DNA of 11,083 nucleotides from Thermoflexibacter sp. (GTDB taxonomy: Bacteria; Bacteroidota; Bacteroidia; Cytophagales; Thermoflexibacteraceae): the NCBI GenBank assembly GCA_025455345.1, contig JALOMS010000097.1:1-11083 (forward strand). The letters run 5' to 3'. The notes under the pieces were generated by a model. It ran no database searches and was not told the DNA's origin. It was given only the letters and a program-made list of their open reading frames with translations. This document shows positions 1 through 6,906 of the stretch, piece by piece; positions within the stretch are counted from its first letter, which is position 1, and each line of letters begins with the position of its first letter. Position numbers and translations under genes: made by a program.

Positions 1-510
1 AACTCGTCGTTTGACATTTAAGGACAACCCGGTGGAAGGTGTGTCGAACTGACAGTTTTGACGTTTGCTGTTTTCTAGGTGTCACTTGGCATCCTTACCT
101 CTAAGTTGAAATTGGTGAGTTCTTCTTACATTAATACCATGTAATGTAGATTAGAATTGTTGGGCTTTCAAGCTTTAAAACGCCCCCTCCCATTGTTTCC
201 TTTGTGTCTCTATGTAATCGAGCAATTCGCGGTACCATGTTTGCGCACATTGATCATCTCCTGTAAAAACAGGAGGGGGAGATCTTATTTCCTCAGATAT
301 ATCCTCCAAATTACGTGAATTTAAATTAGCTGCATGCTCAATTGTTTCAGACGACATTTCAAAGCCGTGACTAGCGCTACTGAGTACAAACCTATTGCAC
401 TGCGATCAGCGTGCAACTCAGTTGCCTGATTTTGTTCCAGCCCCGGCAGTGCTGTTATCGTTGTACAACTATTTCAACGAACTGATCAGGTCAGCAGACG
501 GCAAATTTGA
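1..510. other. Region without a recognisable gene
   Basis: I find no protein family, RNA gene or mobile-element end here. Base composition differs from the rest: 58 of 120 bases are G or C in 361-480, against 32 of 120 in 541-660, so a sharp step lies near 545. Short open frames exist on both strands (one is listed separately), but none is convincing. The minus frame that is open at 469-831 continues across stops near 470, 420 and 400 into the 175-357 frame, so a decayed minus-strand gene is conceivable. A small hairpin at 258-275 (7-bp stem, AAAA loop) lies inside the 175-357 frame. Confidence 0.5.
175..357 (-). CDS. Possible small ORF of unknown function
   Basis: This 60-residue frame starts ATG and ends TAA. 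The predicted protein is hydrophilic and acidic in its first half, then has a Pro-rich SPPPVF stretch and a Trp/Tyr-containing C-terminus. It has no signal peptide or membrane segment and matches no family I know. There is no clear ribosome binding site before the ATG. The frame stays open upstream of the ATG to a stop near 400, so it may be the tail of a decayed longer gene rather than a complete small one. It lies in the compositionally distinct left edge. I am not confident that it is expressed. Confidence 0.2.
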   Translation of the reverse strand: MSSETIEHAANLNSRNLEDISEEIRSPPPVFTGDDQCAQTWYRELLDYIETQRKQWEGAF

Positions 511-837
511 ATGAGGCTGAGAAACTGTAGGATACACTACAGCAAATGTAAACGAATGTGTTTTATGTTTATGATGTTTATGTGTAATATGGGTACAATT
601 TATTCTATAATAATGTGTTATTTCAAAACTGTCCCTCCTGAATTTATTTTCATTGGAACATTTATCTTGTTGATAGCACAAATACGATACATATATCCTT
701 CCGCTAAGTACAAAGCAATTTTTGAGAAGTATAAAGACCAACACAAGCAAGTAATGAGGTTTTATGGTATTTATGTGATAGTTTCCTTTATTTTGTTTTA
801 CGTTGCGCTTAAGGTATGGGAGGCTTATCAAACATAA
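511..837 (+). CDS. Small two-helix membrane protein, unknown function
   Basis: I do not recognise the family. The stop is firm but the start is not: ATGs occur at residues 1, 16, 19, 21, 22, 24, 27 and 35. The first 15 residues lie in DNA of higher G+C than the rest, so a start at 556 or 589 is quite possible. Two hydrophobic segments are visible, about residues 45-62 (FIFIGTFILLIAQIRYIY) and 84-100 (FYGIYVIVSFILFYVAL). They are joined by a basic, Tyr/Lys-rich loop (PSAKYKAIFEKYKDQHKQ), giving a hairpin-like inner-membrane protein. An antiparallel frame (469-831, -) of similar size exists, but it lacks such membrane organisation and looks like a shadow. A strong hairpin follows at 876-906 and could terminate transcription. 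Confidence 0.5.
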   Translation: MRLRNCRIHYSKCKRMCFMFMMFMCNMGTIYSIIMCYFKTVPPEFIFIGTFILLIAQIRYIYPSAKYKAIFEKYKDQHKQVMRFYGIYVIVSFILFYVALKVWEAYQT

Positions 838-875
838 TTTGTCCTGTTGGGCAGAGTTTGCAATTTACCCCAGTT

Positions 876-906
876 GTTCGTAGTCTTAGCAAAGCGGACT
901 ACGAAC
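876..906. repeat. Perfect 10-bp inverted repeat, possible terminator
   Basis: GTTCGTAGTC (876-885) is the exact reverse complement of GACTACGAAC (897-906), with an 11-nt loop. It lies 39 nt after the stop of the small membrane protein, and the downstream bases are T-rich (TTCTTGCTTTTCC). It could therefore act as a terminator for that gene, although there is no clean U-tract. It may equally be a dispersed intergenic palindrome. Confidence 0.6.
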
Positions 907-952
907 TTCTTGCTTTTCCAATCTCTGATTTGTGTAAAAGTTGCAAAAGCAA

Positions 953-1011
953 CAAACCCACATAAAGCATAATCTATTGTTATTCAATAAGTTGTGTTTT
1001 ATGTGGGTTTG
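953..1011. repeat. Long 59-nt hairpin palindrome
   Basis: CAAACCCACATAAA (953-966) pairs perfectly with TTTATGTGGGTTTG (998-1011). Pairing continues inward through G-U wobbles and Watson-Crick pairs (967-973 with 991-997), then TATTG (975-979) with CAATA (985-989) around a TTATT loop. Only one position each side (974, 990) fails to pair. Such a nearly continuous stem is unlikely to be chance. It could be a bidirectional terminator, a miniature element or a structured RNA. Confidence 0.7.
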
Positions 1012-1155
1012 AAAAAACTTAGTGTTTTCGTGTCTTAGTGGTAAATAATTCGTAGTTTTGTATTGCTTCATTATTCAGCATTCTAAATTCGGAGTTTTTG
1101 TATTTTTGTATTCCTAATTTCTCATTCATAATTTATAATTCTTGCCATTTCTCTC

Positions 1156-1163
1156 TATCTTTG
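1156..1163 (+). promoter_or_regulatory. Bacteroidota -7 promoter box (TATCTTTG)
   Basis: TATCTTTG fits the TAnnTTTG consensus of Bacteroidota housekeeping promoters. It lies 22 nt before the ATG of the Rpn-like gene, which implies a short A-rich leader without Shine-Dalgarno. No clear TTG element sits at the expected upstream distance. Confidence 0.5.
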
Positions 1164-1185
1164 TGCTAAGAAAAATAGAAAAATA

Positions 1186-2058
1186 ATGAGCAAAAAACTG
1201 ATTCGTTTTGACTGGGCAGTAAAAAAGCTATTACGAAACAATCGGAACGCCGACCGAGCAAATTTTGTAGTCTTAGAGGGCTTTATTTCTGAACTATTGG
1301 GGTTTGATGTGCAAATAGTCCAGATTTTGGAAAGTGAAAGCAATAAACAAAGCAAGGAAGACAAATTCAATCGTGTTGATATTTTGGTGCTTACCCAGAG
1401 CAAGGAATTGATGTTGGTAGAGATACAAAACGAAGCAGAAACAGACTATTTCCATAGAATTTTGTATGGTGCCTCCAAATTAGTTACTGAATATATCAAA
1501 GAAGGCGAGGGTTACGGTTCGGTCAAGAAAGTAGTGTCTATCAGTATTTTGTACTTTTATTTGGGTCAGGGACAGGATTATGTGTATGAATATGAAGGCA
1601 AATTTATAGGCAGACACCTCAAAGATGTATTGCAGTTAAATACTTGGCAGAAAGAGAAATTTAACATTAGAGAAGTAGGTGATATTTTCCCAAAATATTA
1701 TATCTTGAAAGTCAATAATTTCAATGACATTGCTCACGATACACTTGACGAGTGGATTTACTTCCTCAAAAATAGCGAAGTACCAGAGAGTTTCACTGCC
1801 AAAGGCTTGAAAGAAGCAGGGGAAAAGTTGCAAATAGACCAACTTTCAGACTTGGAACGCAAGGAATATGAATACTACAAAGAAAGTCGTTGGATAGAAA
1901 AAGATGTGATAGAAACTGCAGAGCGCAAGGGCGAGAAAAAAAGGGAAATAGAAATTGCCAAAAATATGATATACAAAGGCTTTAACGATGAAACTATTGC
2001 AGAGGTAACAGGCTTATCCATTGCAGAAATAGAAGCATTGAGGAAGGAAATGGAATAA
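1186..2058 (+). CDS. Rpn-like PD-(D/E)XK nuclease / transposase-like protein
   Basis: The 290-residue protein belongs to the Rpn/PDDEXK transposase-like family. These are recombination-promoting or DNA-nicking nucleases often found in many divergent copies in bacterial genomes. The N-terminal catalytic domain shows the expected order: an N-terminal Phe-Asp/Lys-rich start, NRVDILV with Asp65, then MLVEIQNE with Glu79 and Gln81 (the E-x-Q form of the motif), and RILYGASKL at 91-99. The C-terminus has a long charged helical stretch (about 225-262). It ends in the small helix-turn-helix-like tail typical of the family (EVTGLSIAEIEALRKE, about 273-288). Length and motifs indicate an intact gene. 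The start follows an A-rich leader behind a TATCTTTG box. The next gene begins 44 nt later but has its own promoter box, so co-transcription is not required. The function in this host is inferred from the family only. Confidence 0.85.
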   Translation: MSKKLIRFDWAVKKLLRNNRNADRANFVVLEGFISELLGFDVQIVQILESESNKQSKEDKFNRVDILVLTQSKELMLVEIQNEAETDYFHRILYGASKLVTEYIKEGEGYGSVKKVVSISILYFYLGQGQDYVYEYEGKFIGRHLKDVLQLNTWQKEKFNIREVGDIFPKYYILKVNNFNDIAHDTLDEWIYFLKNSEVPESFTAKGLKEAGEKLQIDQLSDLERKEYEYYKESRWIEKDVIETAERKGEKKREIEIAKNMIYKGFNDETIAEVTGLSIAEIEALRKEME

Positions 2059-2066
2059 AGTTTCCC

Positions 2067-2074
2067 TACCTTTG
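2067..2074 (+). promoter_or_regulatory. Bacteroidota -7 promoter box (TACCTTTG)
   Basis: TACCTTTG matches TAnnTTTG and lies 28 nt before the ATG of the cytolysin-like lipoprotein, inside the 44-nt gap after the nuclease gene. It suggests independent transcription of the lipoprotein. No convincing -33 TTG is present at the usual distance. Confidence 0.5.
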
Positions 2075-2102
2075 CCACTCAAAAACTAACATTCAAAACC
2101 CT

Positions 2103-3641
2103 ATGAAATTCATTCATTTTACTAAACTGATTATTTTAAGCATTTTCATTGCCCTTTTGTGCATTGCCTGTAACAAAGACAACTGGTTAGAACGCCTCAA
2201 AGACGACATCAATTATTCGCTCAATAACACCATTCTCTTTCCCATTGCCACTCCCGAATCCAAAATAGTGGTCAGCACCGCCAATGACCAAACCGCTACT
2301 TTTGCTGAGTCTATGTACAAGTGCGACACCAAGAAAATCAAGTTTTCCAAACCCATAGAAACCGTTTCGCTGGCAGGTTTGGACGCTTCTCACCTCCAAG
2401 TCTATCCTGGGACTATTTTGCAACTCAAAGACCTCCATGAGCAGGGCAAGTTCGTCAGTGTGGAGCAGTTTCCAAGAGGGACGCTCTCACTGAAAAGTTC
2501 CATTGCTGGCTCTTTGCCACGAAAAATAGAACTTTTCAATGATGGCAAGGCAAAAGCCTTTGTAGATGAGGTCAGCAGGAATATTCGCAATAGGGAAGGT
2601 TTTACTTCTTCTTATATCGCAAAAGAGGCATACCAAGCCCCACAAGGTTTTTTAGAATTGGGTATTCCTCCTGATTGGGCAAAACCAACCCTCACTACTC
2701 TCCCTAATCCCAATCATGGAAGCGACATTGCAGGGAAAACCGTTTTTTTACAATTCACTCAAATTCATTATTCTGTGGAGTTAGATGCCCCTCCCACCAA
2801 CTCTGCGGAGTTTTTCAATACCAATCTAAAAATAGAAGATTTTAAGAAAGTTGCCACTTTTGAGAATCCTTTGGGCTATGTAAATAAGGTGAGTTATGGG
2901 GTAAAAGTTTTGGTGAGTATGAATAATTTGGGGAGAAATTCTCCACCCCATGAGGTATTGGTTAAAAAACTCAACGAAATCATGCAAAATGGCACTATCA
3001 AGATTGATGAGCAAAGCAAGGAAATGTTCAAATCTTGTTTGTTTTCCATTGTTCATGTGGTAAGCAGTGCCAACAATAGAATCAATCCATTTTCCATGAT
3101 AGGCGTAGATTTTCTAAGCAATCTCCAAAATAGACTCAGCAATACTTCTGCTTCTTCCACCCCAATTGAGTACCAAGTGCGTTATTTGGCAAATCATGCT
3201 CCTTTCATCATACAAGCAAACATAGAATACACAGACCACCAGTGTCGCCTATTGCCCACTGCGGTTTACATCAGTCGCATTGGTTTCCAATATTTTTCTT
3301 CTCCACCTCCTTCCTCTGGTGCTGTTACTCCCATTTTTCGCAATCCTGATGTGATTTATGTGGTTTGGAATAGCGAGTTCAAGGAATTGGAAAGAGGGCA
3401 AGTTGCATACAGTGTGCTGTTGAGTAGGGGAACATTTTGGTACACCAGTATCAAAGTTCCTGATTTGAGGTCTTACATCTATGTAGGCATAGGAAGCACC
3501 ATAGGAGGGCTTGGCAGTGTCCCCTTCCTCTTGCAAGACTACATTCCCAAAGATGGTTTTTCCTACCCCACCAAGATTAACAAAACAGTGGGGAATGACC
3601 AAGCAAGGTTAAATATTTCTTTGGAGTTGGATTGGCGTTAA
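2103..3641 (+). CDS. Lipoprotein resembling cholesterol-dependent cytolysins
   Basis: This 512-residue protein begins with a lipoprotein signal (hydrophobic 9-22, lipid Cys23). CNKDN after the cleavage site loosely resembles a Bacteroidota surface-export signal. The body aligns by eye with the thiol-activated cytolysin fold of perfringolysin O. VYPGTILQ (100-107) matches VYPGA; IHYSVELDAP (221-230) matches the FYTVSADLP strand; YVNKVSYGVKVLVSM (259-273) matches VSNVAYGRTIYVKL; FSIVHVVSSANN (314-325) matches FTAVVLGGDAQE. IEYQVRYL (355-362) and a roughly 130-residue C-terminal beta domain follow. Within that domain YTSIKVPDLRSYIYVG (447-462) matches the strand before the CDC undecapeptide. The undecapeptide itself (Cys- and Trp-rich in CDCs) is replaced by a Gly-rich STIGGLG segment. 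The diglycine hinge and the terminal Thr-Leu cholesterol pair are absent. I infer a pore-former-like surface lipoprotein with a different target; pore formation is unproven. The gene converges with the next one, 24 nt away. Confidence 0.75.
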   Translation: MKFIHFTKLIILSIFIALLCIACNKDNWLERLKDDINYSLNNTILFPIATPESKIVVSTANDQTATFAESMYKCDTKKIKFSKPIETVSLAGLDASHLQVYPGTILQLKDLHEQGKFVSVEQFPRGTLSLKSSIAGSLPRKIELFNDGKAKAFVDEVSRNIRNREGFTSSYIAKEAYQAPQGFLELGIPPDWAKPTLTTLPNPNHGSDIAGKTVFLQFTQIHYSVELDAPPTNSAEFFNTNLKIEDFKKVATFENPLGYVNKVSYGVKVLVSMNNLGRNSPPHEVLVKKLNEIMQNGTIKIDEQSKEMFKSCLFSIVHVVSSANNRINPFSMIGVDFLSNLQNRLSNTSASSTPIEYQVRYLANHAPFIIQANIEYTDHQCRLLPTAVYISRIGFQYFSSPPPSSGAVTPIFRNPDVIYVVWNSEFKELERGQVAYSVLLSRGTFWYTSIKVPDLRSYIYVGIGSTIGGLGSVPFLLQDYIPKDGFSYPTKINKTVGNDQARLNISLELDWR

Positions 3642-3665
3642 AAAGGGAAAAGGAGATATGCACTT

Positions 3666-5390
3666 TTATTTTTTAGATGCTCTTAGATAGAAAACAAACC
3701 CATTCTCCTCCCCTACTCTTTGCCATTCATCTTTATTGTTTTGTATCAAGTCCAACAATTCCTGTTCGGAAGTATTTTTTGTCAATACAAACAAATCTTT
3801 GTCTATTTGACTATTAAAAAGCCAGTTTTGCCAGCGAATATCTCCCTCAAATTGGGGTTTGGTGCTTGGCTGTGTTTGAGCATAAAAATACTGAGCATAG
3901 CTCTTATACCCTATTGTCATTACATAACAGTCCTTTCCTTGCAGTTTTTTAAGAAAATCAATCGCGGCTCTTTGTGTGTAACGTTCTACTTTGCCGATAT
4001 AAAAAATAAGTACCAATGTAAGCATTACCGCCGTTCCCCCAAATAAGCAATAGAAACCTCTGAGAATCTGATTGCTCTTAAATAATAAGATACTAATCAG
4101 CACAATACCAAAAAAATACAATCCTACCAAAGACTCCCAACCCGTCCAAGGGACTATGGCATTGAAGTTAGCTTGGGCAAACTTGTCATTTTCTAAGAGA
4201 GACTGTAGCCAATGAGGATTCAATCCAATCAATGGCAAGATACTTACAATCATCACCCATATAAGACAAACTGCTAATAGAGAAATACTTATCCATCTTT
4301 TGTATTGTATTTTCCCCTGCCAAATTTGGTGTAAAGTCAAGGCGGAAAGATAGGTCAAGGGGTAATAACACAAAGAAGAGTAGTGAACGATTTTTGTTTT
4401 TACGAAAGAAAACAATAATAATACTACCCAGAACAAAATTTGCATAAAAATCTTGAAAATCACTTGATAATCCATATCCTGTGTCTGTTTGCGAAAAGAA
4501 GCAAGTGCAAAAATAGAGGCAGGAAAACAGCCCAACAATAGCACCACAAAATGATACCCGATAAATCCTTCATGTCCCGCATCATGTGTAGAAAGCATAG
4601 CATACTGTCGCAAGGTAAAATCTATGATGAATTGTTTGCCATGTAGCACAAATTCTACCCCATACCAGACCAAAGTAACCAACAAAGCCCCTAAACTAAA
4701 AGCAAGATATTCTTTGAAAAAAAAGCCAAATGTCAGTGGTTTTAGTACGCTAAAAGGTTTCCAAAGTGTATAAAGATAATACACAAAAACGCATAAAGAA
4801 ATGATTAAAAAAGCAACTGGTCCTTTGGTCATGATTGCCAAACCAAGGAAAAGAGAAGCGAGCGCAAGATAATACCATTTCTTTTTCCTATTGGGGAGGA
4901 GTTCTTTGGCAGACCAAACTAAGTAAAATAGGAAAAAATAGTATAAACTCAAGAAGATAAATAAATTGAAAAATGGGTCAATGATGCCTGACTTGAAATA
5001 AAAATGAGGCAAGATAGAACCAAAATAACTTCCCGCCCACAATATTCCAAAGGTATGGTTATATAGCTTTTTACCAAAATTGTATAGCACTACTAAGGCA
5101 ATGATTCCACAAATTGCATTTGGAAAACGGGCAGCAAATTCATTAATGCCAAAAACATTCATAGAGATTGCTTGTAGCCAAATAAAAAGTGGTGGTTTCT
5201 CATTGAAAGGCAGATAATCCATCTTCATTCGTAAGTAATCTCCTGTAACGAGCATTTCTCTGGCACATTCTGCAAAATTAATCTCGTCCCAATCAAAAAG
5301 ATGTACGTTGCCAATAAAGGGAATAAAGAACATAGCCCCTACGACTCCAAAAATAAAAGAGTATTTGTATTTTTCCACATTTCCTAACAT
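3666..5390 (-). CDS. ArnT/PMT-like GT39 membrane glycosyltransferase
   Basis: The 574-residue integral membrane protein belongs to the PMT/ArnT family (GT39, GT-C fold). Members transfer a sugar from a polyprenyl-phosphate donor to lipid A or another acceptor on the periplasmic face. The first periplasmic loop carries the family's acidic motif, FDWDEINFAECAREML (32-47, Asp33/Asp35/Glu36), then FNEKPPLF (62-69). A second acidic site is SGIIDPFFNLF (134-144, Asp138). GLAIMTKGPVA (183-193) is a typical family signature. About a dozen hydrophobic helices cover residues 12-465. The soluble C-terminal part (about 470-574) ends with KK. Length is close to ArnT (about 550). The substrate cannot be read from the sequence, and no lipid A or undecaprenyl-sugar genes adjoin. 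The start ATG follows a TATTTTTG box by about 25 nt. The gene ends 24 nt from the convergent lipoprotein gene. Confidence 0.88.
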   Translation of the reverse strand: MLGNVEKYKYSFIFGVVGAMFFIPFIGNVHLFDWDEINFAECAREMLVTGDYLRMKMDYLPFNEKPPLFIWLQAISMNVFGINEFAARFPNAICGIIALVVLYNFGKKLYNHTFGILWAGSYFGSILPHFYFKSGIIDPFFNLFIFLSLYYFFLFYLVWSAKELLPNRKKKWYYLALASLFLGLAIMTKGPVAFLIISLCVFVYYLYTLWKPFSVLKPLTFGFFFKEYLAFSLGALLVTLVWYGVEFVLHGKQFIIDFTLRQYAMLSTHDAGHEGFIGYHFVVLLLGCFPASIFALASFRKQTQDMDYQVIFKIFMQILFWVVLLLFSFVKTKIVHYSSLCYYPLTYLSALTLHQIWQGKIQYKRWISISLLAVCLIWVMIVSILPLIGLNPHWLQSLLENDKFAQANFNAIVPWTGWESLVGLYFFGIVLISILLFKSNQILRGFYCLFGGTAVMLTLVLIFYIGKVERYTQRAAIDFLKKLQGKDCYVMTIGYKSYAQYFYAQTQPSTKPQFEGDIRWQNWLFNSQIDKDLFVLTKNTSEQELLDLIQNNKDEWQRVGEENGFVFYLRASKK

Positions 5391-5415
5391 GAGAATAGCT
5401 AAAATTAAATTTTTG

Positions 5416-5423
5416 CAAAAATA
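5416..5423 (-). promoter_or_regulatory. -7 box (TATTTTTG) of the GT39 gene, within a palindrome
   Basis: Read on the minus strand, TATTTTTG fits TAnnTTTG and lies 25 nt before the ATG. It overlaps a perfect 14-bp palindrome, ATTTTTGCAAAAAT (5409-5422), which could be an operator or a chance product of AT-rich DNA. No TTG element is seen at the usual spacing. The ten bases ATATTTTTGC recur upstream of eboE. Confidence 0.45.
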
Positions 5424-5490
5424 TCTGTTTTCTTGTGTAAAACTATTATTAGCTATTTATTCTATTCAGTGATTGTGCATTTCTATTGTA

Positions 5491-5510
5491 AAATACGCTT
5501 TAGCGTGTTT
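5491..5510. repeat. Short hairpin AAATACGC / GCGTGTTT
   Basis: AAATACGC (5491-5498) and GCGTGTTT (5503-5510) form an 8-bp stem with one T-G wobble and a TTTA loop. It sits between the eboE 3' end and the GT39 promoter. It may belong with the neighbouring palindrome (5519-5566). Confidence 0.45.
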
Positions 5511-5518
5511 AGCTCATT

Positions 5519-5566
5519 ATCAAATACCAGCACACCCTGAAGGGCATGCTACAGTGTCGATTTGAT
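5519..5566. repeat. Nested palindrome downstream of eboE
   Basis: The core is AGCACACCCT (5529-5538), a GA loop and AGGGCATGCT (5541-5550), an imperfect hairpin with two central mismatches. It is framed by a 7-bp outer inverted repeat, ATCAAAT (5519-5525) and ATTTGAT (5560-5566). It lies 37 nt beyond the eboE stop and may end that transcript, but it lacks a clean T-tract. The layout resembles the palindrome at 8961-9016. Confidence 0.5.
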
Positions 5567-5602
5567 TCATATAATTGCTTAATTATCAAAGAATTAGTAA
5601 AA

Positions 5603-6814
5603 CTATAACTGCTCTCTCACCCATGCCAATTCCCTTTGGATAGATTCCGAAATCCCCTCTTTCAAGCTCATGGGCAAAACATCCCAAGTATAAGTTTCTA
5701 CTTCTAAATGATTGCTTATGTTAGCTTTATCTTTTAATATTTTTAAAACTTTGATAATGTCTTCTTGGGTTGATTGGAGTAATTGGTACTTACTCAAGAA
5801 TATAGGTACGTGGAAATGAGTACGCCACTCTACAAAATTTTCTCCAGTTCCTTCAGCCAAAGCTAAGGGTAAGTCATTGAAATTGAATAGTTTTTCTTGT
5901 TTGTCTTTGGCAATAACTTGGTGAAGATAGACAGGCTCATTGAATAGCGAGAATTCTTCGAAAATAGCATTTCTCTGTATTTGCTCCATAGGCAAGTCAG
6001 ACTTTAGTGCGGCACTAATCTGAAATTTTCCTATTTTTATCCCATGATTATCAAATCTTTGCAGTGCTTTTGCATGGTCTTCGTAGGCTATTGCAAAATG
6101 ACAAACATCATAGCAAAGCTGTACATGGGTAAGTATAGCTTCGCGAGCTTCAGAAGCAGACATCGCCCATGCTTTTGTGAGCATAGGAACGCCTATACGC
6201 AAAAGATAATTATCAAAATAAGAGATTGTTTCTTCTGTATTCTCTAAAATACCATCTGGCTCTGGCTCTATATCCAAATGTAATATTTTTCCTGTTTTCT
6301 TTCTTATATCTATTAAATGACTGACCACTTTCAAGATATTTTCCGTAGCTTTTAGCATCATAGCCGAGATTTCTTCTTGCGATTTCCACCATAATTTATA
6401 AGAAATAGGAGAAGTAGAAATACCTCCGTCAATGTCATCAGGTACAATTTCTGCTAAAATATCAAACAATCTAAGCGTATAAGCAAGCCGTTCATCAGAA
6501 GTCCAATCAGGCAAATGTACGGCATCTTTGACCTTTTGTTTATGAAAATTACCAAAAGGAAAACCGTTCATAGTGAACACATAACAGTCATTTTCTTGAA
6601 GCCATGTTTTAAAGAGATGTAAATGGTTTTTTTCTAAAATTTCCATACTTGCTACATCAGAAAGCCTCAAACCTATACCAAAAGGTGAGTGAGGGGAGAG
6701 ACTTGACTTGATAGAAGGAATATATTTTTTCAAGTTTTGAAAAACCGCTTCCCAGGTTTCTCCGCTATGAATATTGGTGCAATAAGTAAGATGTAAGTTT
6801 TTTTTGATTTGCAT
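5603..6814 (-). CDS. eboE: EboE-like TIM-barrel metabolite traffic protein
   Basis: The 403-residue protein matches the EboE family, a xylose-isomerase-like TIM barrel found in ebo clusters. Those clusters are linked to moving a precursor, for example of the cyanobacterial sunscreen scytonemin, to the periplasm. Family signatures in order are HLTYCTNIHSGETWEA (8-23), VFTMNGFPFGNFH (79-91), DAVHLPDWT (97-105) and GGISTSPISYK (130-140). Plausible metal ligands follow barrel strands: HLDIEPEPDG (179-188, Glu183/Glu185), CYDVCHFA (234-241, Asp236/His239), KFQIS (263-267, Gln265), HFHVPIF (333-339) and HLEVETYTWDVLP (369-381). There is no signal peptide, so it is cytoplasmic. It appears intact and full length. 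No other ebo genes (A-D, F) are visible: a glycosyltransferase lies downstream and a transposase remnant upstream. The actual substrate is unknown. Confidence 0.85.
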   Translation of the reverse strand: MQIKKNLHLTYCTNIHSGETWEAVFQNLKKYIPSIKSSLSPHSPFGIGLRLSDVASMEILEKNHLHLFKTWLQENDCYVFTMNGFPFGNFHKQKVKDAVHLPDWTSDERLAYTLRLFDILAEIVPDDIDGGISTSPISYKLWWKSQEEISAMMLKATENILKVVSHLIDIRKKTGKILHLDIEPEPDGILENTEETISYFDNYLLRIGVPMLTKAWAMSASEAREAILTHVQLCYDVCHFAIAYEDHAKALQRFDNHGIKIGKFQISAALKSDLPMEQIQRNAIFEEFSLFNEPVYLHQVIAKDKQEKLFNFNDLPLALAEGTGENFVEWRTHFHVPIFLSKYQLLQSTQEDIIKVLKILKDKANISNHLEVETYTWDVLPMSLKEGISESIQRELAWVREQL

Positions 6815-6845
6815 ATATCTATGGTGTATTTATTTTTGTTTTAGG

Positions 6846-6877
6846 CAAAAATATTATTTTTTTATTACATATGCCAA
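6846..6877 (-). promoter_or_regulatory. Probable eboE promoter (TTG-N21-TATTTTTG)
   Basis: On the minus strand TTG (6877-6875) and TATTTTTG (6853-6846) are 21 nt apart, consistent with the TTG/TAnnTTTG promoters of Bacteroidota. The -7 box ends 31 nt before the eboE ATG. It is the best-formed promoter in the window. Confidence 0.5.
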
Positions 6878-6906
6878 TCAAGCATTAAATGGAAAAACAA
6901 ACATAA

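Larger units (their letters stand above)
838..1185. other. Gene-free spacer with two hairpins
   Basis: No coding region is supported between the small membrane protein and the Rpn-like gene. The spacer holds two strong palindromes (listed separately) and a short direct repeat, CTTAGTG at 1018-1024 and 1034-1040, within a GTGTCTTAGTGGT-type sequence. A very AT-rich run then leads to the promoter box of the next gene. An open minus frame at 886-1071 coincides with the second palindrome and is not protein-like. Confidence 0.6.

Noticed and set aside
258..275. Hairpin CTCCTGT-AAAA-ACAGGAG as a terminator
   Set aside because: The stem is short, no T-tract follows, and it falls within an open frame. 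It is possible but unsupported.
469..831. 120-residue minus-strand ORF opposite the small membrane protein
   Set aside because: Its His/Thr/Lys-rich sequence mirrors the Met/Phe-rich plus-strand frame, and it has no family signature. The plus strand gives the better membrane protein.
886..1071. 61-residue minus-strand ORF
   Set aside because: It is made by the long palindrome at 953-1011 and flanking spacer and has no protein character.
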